Positions 24,799 through 33,162 of a stretch of 54,098 bases of DNA are shown here, piece after piece. Under the pieces are notes generated by a model that was not told the origin of the DNA, searched no databases, and worked only from the letters and a program-made list of their open reading frames with translations. The translations under genes were made by a program, and so were the position numbers. Positions within the stretch are counted from its first letter, which is position 1. Each line of letters begins with the position of its first letter. The DNA comes from CAXBCP01 sp963974055 (GTDB taxonomy: Bacteria > Pseudomonadota > Alphaproteobacteria > MPNO01 > UBA830), in assembly GCA_963974055.1 (NCBI GenBank), contig CAXBCP010000030.1, positions 1 to 54,098 on the forward strand. Reading direction: 5' to 3'.

Positions 24799-25983
24799 TT
24801 AACTACCGAACGCAATCGCCGATATCATCAGGTTTCCGTGGACATTACGATCGACCAACGGACCCTGCTCACCGAATGTGAAACAGCCGAGATAGGGCGC
24901 ATGCGAGAAACTGTCCGCCACCGTCAGCGCAACCCGGTCCATTTCTTCGCCGACGGCCATACAGCAACCGGCGCAATACACCATCAGCCCCCCGGCGAGG
25001 CTGTCGATTCCACGGGGCAATGCCTCGGCAGCTTCCCGGGCGACCTTGCCGGCACGCCCGATCAACTGTTCCCGGTCGCCCCGCATCGCATGAATCCGGG
25101 CCCCCTCTTCCACTGTCGCAAATGTGGAAAGTCCTCCGTCGGCGGTAATCGCTTCAGGGTGAATCAGACGATAGCGCGGGATACCGTTTGTCTCGCCTGC
25201 CCCGACCGATATCGGACACATGGTCGTATCGGCCAGTATGGCCCCGCCGCCGTCCAGCTTGTCGGCAATCTGTCCACCGGTCCAGTCGTTGTAGATCTGT
25301 GCCGCCGGCACGCCATCGATCTCGTGAATCGTCCGTCCGTCGCAACGCGTTGCGATGCCCTGGGGACCGGATGTTTCATAACCGCTCTGAAAACTGAACC
25401 CGATCCCACCCGACGTAAACAGAACGCCAATGACGACCGAGTCAGCCTGAACGCCCTGCGGGCCGATCTGCATCCAGTTGCCTTCGACCGTATTGTCCGC
25501 AGCACTGCCGCCGACAATCGGACAGGAATCGCCGACCGACCGCCTCAGACCGGAAATGACTTCCTCTTCAGCGCCGGGCGCCTGAAAAATCCAGACCATC
25601 TCCGGCACTTCGCCGGGACACCCGGCCGCAAGAAGCGCTTCGTTCAATGCCCGGTCCGCAGCATCCGCCGCGCTTTCATCGATCTTCGCCATGCCGACGC
25701 CGTAGTCGCCGTCGGCGTCTTCGATCGTCAGGACGCCAATAGACTTTGCATCCCAGACCGTCCCGTCCACCATGACGCCGCCGCAGCTTGTCCCGCCGAG
25801 GAATGGAATTCCCGGCCATGTGTCTGCTACCGTGGACTGGATTACAGAACTGTCGTGATCGCACCCATAAAAAACATAGATGAACGCGGGCGATGTACAC
25901 GCGGCTCCGGTCCGTTTCACAAGGCCCTCAATCAGGTCCTTTGTCGCCTCGCCGGTGTCAGCGCAAGAATGAACAGCTACCAT
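24799..25983 (-). CDS. FIST-domain sensor protein
   Basis: 394 residues made of an N-terminal FIST domain (VFYGCDHDSS, GIPFLGGTSCGGVMVDG, VGGSAADN) and a C-terminal FIST_C domain (ATVEEGARIHAMRGD, LVYCAGCCMA-like VYCAGCCMAVGEEMDR, GCFTFGEQGPL). FIST proteins are cytoplasmic input modules thought to bind small molecules such as amino acids and usually sit beside histidine kinases or chemoreceptors. Here the gene lies between two kinase genes on the same strand, so it probably feeds one or both. The Cys-rich CAGCC motif is noticeable. Confidence 0.9.
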   Translation of the reverse strand: MVAVHSCADTGEATKDLIEGLVKRTGAACTSPAFIYVFYGCDHDSSVIQSTVADTWPGIPFLGGTSCGGVMVDGTVWDAKSIGVLTIEDADGDYGVGMAKIDESAADAADRALNEALLAAGCPGEVPEMVWIFQAPGAEEEVISGLRRSVGDSCPIVGGSAADNTVEGNWMQIGPQGVQADSVVIGVLFTSGGIGFSFQSGYETSGPQGIATRCDGRTIHEIDGVPAAQIYNDWTGGQIADKLDGGGAILADTTMCPISVGAGETNGIPRYRLIHPEAITADGGLSTFATVEEGARIHAMRGDREQLIGRAGKVAREAAEALPRGIDSLAGGLMVYCAGCCMAVGEEMDRVALTVADSFSHAPYLGCFTFGEQGPLVDRNVHGNLMISAIAFGS

Positions 25984-26011
25984 TTTAATTGTGTTCCTGG
26001 CCGCCCGCGGT

Positions 26012-27790
26012 TCAGGTGCGGGTCCGTTCGGGTGGGAAAAACAGACTCACGGTCGTGCCTTCATCGAGTTCGCTTTCGATCTCTATCCGCCCGCCATGCA
26101 TTTCGATAAACGCCTTCACCAGCGGAAGACCGAGCCCGGTTCCCTGATGGTCGCGCGCATGCGCGGCATCGACCTGACCGAATGGCGACAGGACGGTTTC
26201 GAAATGTTCCGGCGCGATCCCCACGCCGGTATCGCGAATATCGAACCGGAAGCCGCCGTCATCGCAGAGTGACGCGACAAGATCGACAGTACCGCCCGGC
26301 GACGTGAATTTGATCGCATTCGACATCAGGTTCAGCAGCATCTGTTTCAGAGACCGCGGATCGGCGAGCAGGTAGGGCGGGTTTTCCGGCAGACCTTTTA
26401 TCAGCGTAATGCCGGCCTCGTCGGCGCGGCCTTTGACGATGTGGATCACCGACCGGCATAGCTCGGGCACCTGGACCTCTGTTTCGTTGAGATCGAATTT
26501 GCCGGCCTCCACCTTCGAAAGGTCGAGAATATCGTTGATGATCGCCAGCAGATGCGCACCGGACTCATAGATATCGTCCGCGTATTGCTTGTACTGGGCC
26601 ACACCGACCGGCCCGAACAATTCGTTCTTGATAACCTCCGAAAAACCCATCACGGCGTTGAGCGGCGTACGCAATTCGTGGCTCATATTTGCCAGAAATT
26701 CACTCTTCGTGCGGCTCGCCGCGTCAGCCTCTTCCTTGGCGTCCGCAAACTGTTCAGCCAGGGACTGAAGCTGTTCGGATTGGCGGTCCGAAACCAGTTT
26801 CGCGGCCTGCAGGTCCATCAGCTTGTTTTGCAGGTCCTGCTCGGCAAGTTTCATCGCCGTCACATCGCTCAGCATCAGAACCGTGCCGTTATCGTTGGTT
26901 TTTCGTTCGGTCAGATTGTACCAGCGCCCTGAAGACGTCTGAACGACCACACTGCCTTCGGGGTTCCGGTGATATTCCATCTGACGGTCGAACCAGTCCG
27001 CCGCTGTGTCGTTTTCCTCGTCGAGAACGATTGTCTCGGCAAGAATCGCGATCATTTCGGCATAGAGAAGATTTTCCTGGATTGTCGTGTTGACGTCGCC
27101 AAAGGCCGCAGTGAACTTGCTGTTCGATTTTTCAAGCCGGTCCTCGGCGTCGAACAATGCGAATCCGTCGGTCGATACATTAATGGCGTCAGCGAACCTG
27201 TTCTGCGCCTGACGCGCGCGCGATTCCGCATCGACACCCGCAAGCTCCACTGCCTTTCGGCTCGAGATGTCCGATGTTGCGCCGACGACCCGGTAAACAC
27301 GTCCGGTCTCGTCGCGTACACCGCGCCCGCGGACGTAAGCCCACGACCAGCTGCCGTCTCTCCGCAACATACGCAGCTCCACGGCGTAACATTCGCTCTC
27401 GCCCTTGAGATGGGCATTCATCGCTTCGGCATGAAGGATTCGGTCTTCGGGATGGATCATGGCGATCCAGTCTTCGCCTCTATCCGAAATCTCATGTTCG
27501 GCATAGCCGAAGAGCGCTTTGTGCCGTTTCGAAAGATAGAATGTGTTGCGACCCACATCCCAGTCCCAGATGCCGTCGCCCGATCCTTCAATCGCAAGCC
27601 GGAAACGTTCCAGATCCATCGAATCCGGGGACTCGCCGAATTTTCGGGAAACCACCTGTTCCAGCGCTATTCGGTTTTCCGGCGTCGGCGGCGCCACGGT
27701 TCCCGCCGGGCGCGCATCGCCGTCACGATGCAGAGCATCCCGGTTATCCGGCTCTATGGCCGTGTCGATGTTTTTCCTACCGTCTGGCAT
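26012..27790 (-). CDS. PAS-domain sensor histidine kinase
   Basis: 592 residues from ATG 27790; a TTG at 27805 is an alternative with AAGGGA nearby. Domains: a PAS_3-type domain (about 55-175, GDGIWDWDVGRNTFYLSKRH and the PAC segment ending VVGATSDISSRK), a second PAS-like domain (about 190-310, STDGFALFDAEDRLEKSN), a coiled coil (LQNKLMDLQAAKLVSDRQSE), the HisKA box SHELRTPLNAVMGFSEVI, then HATPase with NLMSNAIKF, DTGVGIAPE and GTGLGLPLVKA. Its catalytic core closely resembles that of the downstream GAF kinase, which suggests duplication. It is soluble, has no receiver domain and is the first gene of the operon. Confidence 0.9.
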   Translation of the reverse strand: MPDGRKNIDTAIEPDNRDALHRDGDARPAGTVAPPTPENRIALEQVVSRKFGESPDSMDLERFRLAIEGSGDGIWDWDVGRNTFYLSKRHKALFGYAEHEISDRGEDWIAMIHPEDRILHAEAMNAHLKGESECYAVELRMLRRDGSWSWAYVRGRGVRDETGRVYRVVGATSDISSRKAVELAGVDAESRARQAQNRFADAINVSTDGFALFDAEDRLEKSNSKFTAAFGDVNTTIQENLLYAEMIAILAETIVLDEENDTAADWFDRQMEYHRNPEGSVVVQTSSGRWYNLTERKTNDNGTVLMLSDVTAMKLAEQDLQNKLMDLQAAKLVSDRQSEQLQSLAEQFADAKEEADAASRTKSEFLANMSHELRTPLNAVMGFSEVIKNELFGPVGVAQYKQYADDIYESGAHLLAIINDILDLSKVEAGKFDLNETEVQVPELCRSVIHIVKGRADEAGITLIKGLPENPPYLLADPRSLKQMLLNLMSNAIKFTSPGGTVDLVASLCDDGGFRFDIRDTGVGIAPEHFETVLSPFGQVDAAHARDHQGTGLGLPLVKAFIEMHGGRIEIESELDEGTTVSLFFPPERTRT

Positions 27791-27917
27791 ATACCGGCCT
27801 GACAAATCCCTTGAGCTGAAAGGCTGGATAATGCAACGGTTTGTTAAATTTTCCGTTAAACTGAAAATGCCCCATAACTAGCGAAAACCCGCACGAAACA
27901 GCCAAAAGAGAGGCCTT

Positions 27918-28607
27918 ATGAACGCCATTTTCCCCTTGTGGGAACTCCCATGTATTCCGATTGCAAACAGCGACGGTACATTTCCCGTCCGCCGCATCTA
28001 CACGATCGGACGTAATTATGCCGATCACGCAACCGAAACCGGTCTGGGCGGCAGCGCTGGAAGCACACCCGGAATTTCGCTGAAACCGACTGACTCTCTG
28101 CTGCTCGACGGCGGCGTACTGTCCTATCCGCCGCAGACGCAACATCTCGACCCGGAGGTGGAAATGGTCGTCGCAATCGGCCGCGACGGCGAAGATATCG
28201 CGCCGAAAGACGCGCTCGACCATGTGTTCGGCTATGCCGTCGGTTTCGATATGATCCGACGGGACGTCATGCATGACTGCATCGCCAACGAGCATTCATG
28301 GGACCTGTGCAAGAGCTTCGCCGGTGCATCGCCCGTCGGCGACATCGCCCGCGCGTCGGATATCGGTCACCCCGTAACAGGCGAAATTTCGCTGAAAGTC
28401 GGCGGCGAGATCCGCCAGCACGGCGATATCTCGCAGTTGATATGGAAAACGGCCGACATCGTATCCCGATTGTCGCACTACAGCCGGCTTTGCGCCGGCG
28501 ATATCGTCTTCACCGGCACACCGAAGGGCCCGAAGCCCGTGTACCGGGGCGATACGCTTATCGGCCGCATTGCCGGTATCGGCACTCTTGAAATCGGAAT
28601 CGCATAA
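27918..28607 (+). CDS. Fumarylacetoacetate hydrolase-family protein
   Basis: 229 residues, the compact FAHD1/fumarylpyruvate hydrolase form. Family landmarks: IYTIGRNYADHATE, DPEVEMVVAIG with the metal-binding Glu pair, GYAVGFDMIRRD with the metal Asp, KSFAGASPVG and GDIVFTGTPKGP. Members hydrolyse or decarboxylate 2-oxo acids made by ring cleavage (fumarylpyruvate, acylpyruvates, oxaloacetate). An AGAGAGG SD precedes the ATG. It stands alone, divergent from the PAS kinase gene. The substrate is not decided by the sequence. Confidence 0.92.
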   Translation: MNAIFPLWELPCIPIANSDGTFPVRRIYTIGRNYADHATETGLGGSAGSTPGISLKPTDSLLLDGGVLSYPPQTQHLDPEVEMVVAIGRDGEDIAPKDALDHVFGYAVGFDMIRRDVMHDCIANEHSWDLCKSFAGASPVGDIARASDIGHPVTGEISLKVGGEIRQHGDISQLIWKTADIVSRLSHYSRLCAGDIVFTGTPKGPKPVYRGDTLIGRIAGIGTLEIGIA

Positions 28608-28664
28608 TTCGTGCGGTATTTTCGGACGCCGTTCACGGATGCTTAAACGATTGGGGTTATTCCA

Positions 28665-28961
28665 TTGCGAATTCGTGAGAATGACACGGCGAGTCCATCG
28701 ATGGGTATTTCCGAAGCCGTTGTCGTCTATGACGGACACGGCGTCACCACACAGGTATCCCGCCTCAGCGCGACCGCGATGACGGTCTATGCCCTCGTCA
28801 CCCCGCGCCCGGGGGATGCCGTGACCGTATTCATCGACGGAATCGGTAAGCTAGATTCCTGTGTTACATATGTTTCCCCGCCCCGGATCGACCTGTCTTT
28901 CCTGACCGATACCCAGGAACGCTGGCGCCAGCTTCAGGCCCTTCGGCAGGAATTGGCCTGA
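28665..28961 (+). CDS. Small PilZ-like protein
   Basis: 98 residues from TTG 28665, or 86 from ATG 28701. The pattern VSRLSATAMTVYALVTPRPG, then VTVFIDGIGKLDSCV and a basic C-terminal helix ending QALRQELA resembles short alphaproteobacterial PilZ proteins. The c-di-GMP-binding RxxxR and D/NxSxxG motifs are not intact (SxTA in place of SxxG), so nucleotide binding is doubtful. It is not obviously part of an operon: 58 bases after the FAH gene and 88 before the DMT exporter. Family call is tentative. Confidence 0.55.
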   Translation: MRIRENDTASPSMGISEAVVVYDGHGVTTQVSRLSATAMTVYALVTPRPGDAVTVFIDGIGKLDSCVTYVSPPRIDLSFLTDTQERWRQLQALRQELA

Positions 28962-29048
28962 CCCGGCGACACAGCCCCGAAACAGGCCGATTCGAAGATT
29001 CTCCGCTCAACGGATTGCTCTGCCGGCGTTCCCGCGGTGAAATAGCCC

Positions 29049-29930
29049 ATGAACAACACCTCACCGGCCACCGGGTACCTCATCGTCATCGTTGCGGCCC
29101 TGGCATTTGCGACCAACAACGCGTTTGCCGTTGTATCGTACCAGGGCGGCGTGACCCCGCTGACGCTGATAACCGTCCGCATGATCTTCACCCTTGCCGC
29201 ACTGACCGTTTTGATGAAGATCAGCGGTCTCGTCATCGCCCTGCCGAAGCGCGAGCGTCGCGCGGCACTCGGCCTCGGCATACTGAATGCCGTTATGGCA
29301 TTCTGCCTGATGTCGGCTTTCGATTATATCGATGTCGGGCTCGCCATCCTTGTATTCTATCTCTACCCGGTCTTTACCGGGCTCGGCGCCTGGCTCACCC
29401 GCCAGGAAACGCTTAACCGCGGTATCGTCATCGGACTGGTCGGCAGTTTCGCCGGGCTCGCCCTCGCCCTCCGGGTGACCGGCGAAGCCGGAAACCTGCT
29501 CGGGATAGCGCTTGCCGGCGCCGCCGCGTTGCTGATGACGGGTGTCATTCTGTTGAGCGCACGGCTGATGCAGACCGACAACGTGCGCGCCGTAACGCTG
29601 CACATGCATATCTCCGGAGCCGCCCTCTTCGTGATCCTGAGCGCCGCCACCGGGGACTTTTCGCTGCCCGGAAGCACGATGGGCTGGATCGGATTTTCCG
29701 CGGTTCCCCTTGCCTACACGATCGCCGTCGCCGCTTTTTTTGCCGGAATCACACGGATCGGCGGGGTCCGGGCGTCTCTGGTCATGAACCTGGAGCCCAT
29801 CGCGAGCATCGCCCTCGGCTTCATTCTGCTCGGACAGGTTCTGTCGCCACAGCAACTCCTGGGCGCTGCCGTTGTTATCGGGGCCGTCACCGCCGTCAAA
29901 TGGCTAGGCACCGCCAAGGCCGTTCGCTGA
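29049..29930 (+). CDS. EamA/DMT-family exporter
   Basis: 293-residue inner-membrane protein with ten predicted spans in two EamA repeats (about 10-140 and 150-285). Each repeat ends with the usual LEPI/YLYP type feature: LVFYLYPVFTGLGAW in the first and VMNLEPIASIALGFILLGQ in the second. The family exports amino acids and other small metabolites. No neighbour reveals its cargo. The protein is full length and intact. Confidence 0.9.
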   Translation: MNNTSPATGYLIVIVAALAFATNNAFAVVSYQGGVTPLTLITVRMIFTLAALTVLMKISGLVIALPKRERRAALGLGILNAVMAFCLMSAFDYIDVGLAILVFYLYPVFTGLGAWLTRQETLNRGIVIGLVGSFAGLALALRVTGEAGNLLGIALAGAAALLMTGVILLSARLMQTDNVRAVTLHMHISGAALFVILSAATGDFSLPGSTMGWIGFSAVPLAYTIAVAAFFAGITRIGGVRASLVMNLEPIASIALGFILLGQVLSPQQLLGAAVVIGAVTAVKWLGTAKAVR

Positions 29931-29952
29931 CCGGCAAATCTCTCCGCGTATT

Positions 29953-29967
29953 TACAAACTATTTGTA
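29953..29967. promoter_or_regulatory. Palindrome upstream of the chemoreceptor gene
   Basis: TACAAA-CTA-TTTGTA, a perfect 6-3-6 palindrome, sits 69 bases before the chemoreceptor's ATG and 22 after the exporter's stop. It may be an operator or a small hairpin. There is no following T run, so it is not a convincing terminator. Confidence 0.35.
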
Positions 29968-30035
29968 CTTCAAGTGTAGGACGTCAGGGCATCACCGAAC
30001 CCGTCAATAAAATGTCCCGGTCCAGGAATTACATC

Positions 30036-31811
30036 ATGAAGTACTTCGGCAACCTTTCCATCGCGAAGCGGCTCTATCTTCTCAACATCGTCGCCGCCAT
30101 CGGTTTGGTAATCCTCTCTGCGATCACAATCTACAACACCGCTATCGACCTTAAAGCGCAGAAGAATTCCGAGTTGCAGCACCTGACGGACAACGCGATC
30201 ACTCTGACCGCCGCTTACCATGCGCAGGCGAAATCCGGACAAATGACCGAGGAAGAGGCCAAGACCGCGGCAAAAAGCGCCATTTCGGATATGCGCTACG
30301 CTGGCAAGGAATATTTCTGGATCAACGACATGACTCCCCGGATGGTCATGCACCCGATCAAGCCGGCACTGAACGGCAAGGATCTCAGCACTCTGAAAGA
30401 CCCGAACGGAAAAGAACTTTTCAATGAGTTCGTGAAAACCGTCCGGTCAGGCGGCGCTGGTTTCGTCGACTACATGTGGCCCAAGCCCGGCAGCGACGTT
30501 CCCGTTCACAAGCAATCCTATGTCGCCGGTTTCGCGCCCTGGGGCTGGGTGATCGGTACCGGCGTTTATACCGATACGCTGGACGACATGATATACGAAC
30601 GCGCCCGTATGCAGATCATCATCCAGATCATCCTGCAGGTTGCACTGTTCCTGATTTCGATGACGGTAACCAGAAGCATCCGCAAACCGGTCAACAGCCT
30701 TGTTGGCGCGATGTCCAAGCTCGCAGAAGGCGATACGTCGATCGAAATTCCGGCCGCGGATCGCGGGGACGAGGTCGGCGCAATGGCGCGCGCCGTTGTG
30801 GTATTCCGGGAAAAGGCGGTTGAAAACAAAAAGCTCGCCGAAGATGCAGCGCAGAATGAGGTTGCACAGCGCGAAATGCGCGACAAAGCCCGACTACAGA
30901 GCCAGGAAGCCGACCGGAAACGCGCAGAAGAACAGGAAGAGCAGGCCCGGATCACGTCTGCGCGTGCGGAACATATGACGCGGTTATCCCAGGAATTTGA
31001 CGCCAAGGTCAGCGAAATCCTGAACGTATTCAATGTCTCCGCCACGAAAATGCAGCATTCGGCGGAAGAAATGTCCGGCACCGCGCAGAAGACATCCGAA
31101 CAAACGGCCGCTGTGGAAGCGGCCGCCCAGGCCGCCACCGGAAACGTCCAGACCGTCGCGGCCGCCGCAGAGGAACTGAGCGCATCGATCAGCGAAATCA
31201 CACGGCAGGTCGATGAAAGCGCCCGGATCACCAGCGATGCGGTGTCAGAAACCGAGCGGACCAATACGCAGGTTCAGAGTCTTGCATCCGCAGCAGAGAA
31301 AATCGGCGAGGTTGTCGGTCTGATCAACGACATTGCCAGCCAGACCAACCTGCTAGCGCTCAATGCAACGATCGAGGCCGCCCGCGCCGGAGAAGCCGGC
31401 AAGGGGTTTGCCGTCGTCGCCACCGAGGTAAAATCTCTTGCCGATCAGACTGCCCGCGCGACGGAGGAGATCGGTGCGCAGATTGCCGAGATCCAGAGCG
31501 CGACAAGCGGCGCCGTTACGGCCATCGGCGGCATTTCGGAAACGATGACCAAAGTCAGCGGGATCGCTTCATCTATTTCGGCGGCCGTCACCGAGCAGGG
31601 ATCGTCGACCGGTGAGATCGCGCAAAGCGTCCAGCAGGCCGCAACCGGCACACAGGAAGTGTCCACCCATATCTCCAGCGTATCGGATGCCGCAGCACGC
31701 ACCGGCGAGACCGCCGGAGAAGTGCTGACATCCGCACGACAGCTCTCGGAACAGGGCGAAGTTCTGCGTGCCACGGTGGACGAATTCCTGACTCAGGTCC
31801 GGGCGGCGTAA
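30036..31811 (+). CDS. Methyl-accepting chemotaxis protein with single Cache sensor
   Basis: 591 residues from the ATG at 30036, chosen because AGGAA lies nine bases before it; the ATG at 30012 has no SD. Order: TM1 (about 12-32); periplasmic sCache_2-type domain (about 40-185, KEYFWINDMTPRMVMHP and GWVIGTGVYTDTLDD); TM2 (about 195-212); HAMP; a long coiled coil; and the signalling hairpin with VGLINDIASQTNLLALNATI, EAARAGEAGKGFAVVA and EVKSLADQTARATEEI. No C-terminal CheR pentapeptide is seen. sCache_2 domains often bind small organic acids, consistent with the carboxylate genes nearby, but the ligand is unknown. It is monocistronic. Confidence 0.93.
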   Translation: MKYFGNLSIAKRLYLLNIVAAIGLVILSAITIYNTAIDLKAQKNSELQHLTDNAITLTAAYHAQAKSGQMTEEEAKTAAKSAISDMRYAGKEYFWINDMTPRMVMHPIKPALNGKDLSTLKDPNGKELFNEFVKTVRSGGAGFVDYMWPKPGSDVPVHKQSYVAGFAPWGWVIGTGVYTDTLDDMIYERARMQIIIQIILQVALFLISMTVTRSIRKPVNSLVGAMSKLAEGDTSIEIPAADRGDEVGAMARAVVVFREKAVENKKLAEDAAQNEVAQREMRDKARLQSQEADRKRAEEQEEQARITSARAEHMTRLSQEFDAKVSEILNVFNVSATKMQHSAEEMSGTAQKTSEQTAAVEAAAQAATGNVQTVAAAAEELSASISEITRQVDESARITSDAVSETERTNTQVQSLASAAEKIGEVVGLINDIASQTNLLALNATIEAARAGEAGKGFAVVATEVKSLADQTARATEEIGAQIAEIQSATSGAVTAIGGISETMTKVSGIASSISAAVTEQGSSTGEIAQSVQQAATGTQEVSTHISSVSDAAARTGETAGEVLTSARQLSEQGEVLRATVDEFLTQVRAA

Positions 31812-31965
31812 ACGTTTCGACGTCTGCCGCGCCATTCACTGCTGCCGGGGCATCCTGTTGAGCGAAGATTGCCGTGAGAATGGTTCCGGCCTAGCGCCGC
31901 CTGTCCCTTGCGCCCACAGCCTATAAATTCCAAACTCCGCGAAACAAGCCACTGCGGAGACGGAA

Positions 31966-32388
31966 ATGAGCAAAACGATCGAACACATCCACTGGCCCGA
32001 CGCGCCGGATATGTGGATGCCCTATGCGCCCGCGATCAAAGTCACCGGGGGCAGCCATGTCCACCTTGCCGGGGTCACGGCGGCGCCCGTGTATCATCAT
32101 CACCCTCATCGTCCGGAAGAGTTCGATTCCATGCCGGACGACATGCGCGGCCAGACGCGGGCGGCGCTGGAGAACCTGAAAAAAGGTCTGGATGCCATCG
32201 GCGCCACCTTCGACGATATCGTCACGGCATCGCGATACGTGACCGACCTGACGGACCAGGACTCGATGAACGAAGTCTGGGCCGAATATTTCGGCAATGC
32301 GAAACCGGCGACAACGACGGTCCAGGTCGTTCAGCTTGCCACCGACCCGCGCTGCCTGATCGAAATCAACGCCATCGCTGTCGTATAG
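31966..32388 (+). CDS. RidA-family (YjgF) protein
   Basis: 140 residues, trimeric RidA fold expected. The signature TDPRCLIEINAIAV near the C-terminus carries the Arg that binds the imine or enamine carboxylate in active RidA proteins, and VTASRYVTDLTD is the middle motif. The family removes reactive 2-aminoacrylate, or acts in specific catabolic pathways in divergent subgroups. A His-rich stretch (PVYHHHPHRPEEF) replaces part of the usual loop, so this is a divergent subgroup. It is convergent with the MarR gene. Confidence 0.9.
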   Translation: MSKTIEHIHWPDAPDMWMPYAPAIKVTGGSHVHLAGVTAAPVYHHHPHRPEEFDSMPDDMRGQTRAALENLKKGLDAIGATFDDIVTASRYVTDLTDQDSMNEVWAEYFGNAKPATTTVQVVQLATDPRCLIEINAIAVV

Positions 32389-32442
32389 AACGATAATCCG
32401 CTTCCGATTACCTAAGCACAAAATGTAATTTATATCGTTCTA
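32386..32442. repeat. Inverted repeat bracketing the RidA and MarR stop codons
   Basis: TAGAACGATA (32386-32395) and TATCGTTCTA (32433-32442) are exact inverted copies. The outer three bases of each arm are the TAG stop codon of the gene that runs into it. A shorter nested pair (ATTAC at 32407-32411, GTAAT at 32424-32428) lies inside. The 37-base spacer is AT-rich. It could fold as a shared 3' structure for both convergent transcripts. Confidence 0.6.
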
Positions 32443-33027
32443 GGCTGCCTGGGCCGCGTCCAGCGTCTCTGCGAGGGGGAACAGTTCGCCCTGCAACGAC
32501 AGCGCCCGATCGGTCTCCGGCAGAATCTTTGCGACGATATCGCGAAGGCTGAGGAACTCCGCTCGGGTGATGCCGTCGAAAGCGGCATTGTTCACCGGGC
32601 ACTGAAACTGGTTGAGAAACCGGAATCGACGGTCGGCCTTTGCTGTCGTCCGCAGGTTGACCCTACGTCTGTCATCCGCATCCGCTGTCTTGTCGACAAG
32701 TCCCTTTTTCACGAGTTTTCCTGTCTCGATCGTTACGAACGACCCGCTTAAATGAATGTGTTCCGCTACTTTTCCGACCGTGACGGCCCCGATATCCTGC
32801 TGCTCGAAAATCGTTGCGAGAATGGTGTACTGGACCGGCGATACGCCGACGATCCTTGCAAATCCGGCATTGATATCGTGAAGCCGGCTCGACAGGGCCA
32901 GCAAATCGTGGACGACCAGGCGAAACGTTGCATCCGATCCGTCGATCAGCACGTCCGGCTGCGACACCGTCAGCGCCTTTCCGCCCTGATCCGCCGTTCC
33001 GGCGGTTTTCGACTTGCTTCCCTTCAT
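32440..33027 (-). CDS. MarR-family transcriptional regulator
   Basis: 195 residues with a winged-helix core (about 55-150): VSPVQYTILATIFEQQ, VGKVAEHIHLSGSFVTIETG as the recognition helix region and DADDRRRVNLRTT as the wing. MarR proteins are usually repressors released by phenolic or carboxylate ligands. It is transcribed away from the UbiD/hydrolase pair, and a perfect palindrome lies inside its own promoter spacer. Autorepression and control of the UbiD operon are therefore likely. Confidence 0.92.
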   Translation of the reverse strand: MKGSKSKTAGTADQGGKALTVSQPDVLIDGSDATFRLVVHDLLALSSRLHDINAGFARIVGVSPVQYTILATIFEQQDIGAVTVGKVAEHIHLSGSFVTIETGKLVKKGLVDKTADADDRRRVNLRTTAKADRRFRFLNQFQCPVNNAAFDGITRAEFLSLRDIVAKILPETDRALSLQGELFPLAETLDAAQAA

Positions 33028-33068
33028 ATCCCAGTCCCGTTGTTTCGAACCCGTTTGACCTATCCAAT

Positions 33069-33097
33069 TATTGACTTTGATTCAAAGGTATTGTCAA
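33069..33097 (-). promoter_or_regulatory. Promoter of the MarR gene with operator palindrome in the spacer
   Basis: On the minus strand TTGACA (33097-33092) and TCAATA (33074-33069) are spaced by 17 bases, about 40 bases before the MarR start codon. The palindrome CTTTGA-T-TCAAAG (33075-33087) occupies the spacer. A protein bound there would block RNA polymerase. TTTGAxTCAAA is a typical MarR-type site. TTGAC/GTCAA arms (33071-33075, 33093-33097) extend the symmetry loosely. Confidence 0.65.
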
Positions 33098-33162
33098 GTT
33101 CTCTCTTCGAACCGTTGCCGGTCCGGGCCAGGCCGTGCGCCAATCGCTGGAGAGGAATAGAC

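Noticed and set aside
24487..26109. Plus-strand ORF of 540 codons opposite the kinase and FIST genes
   Set aside because: Antisense to two well-identified genes; no domain motif and no SD.
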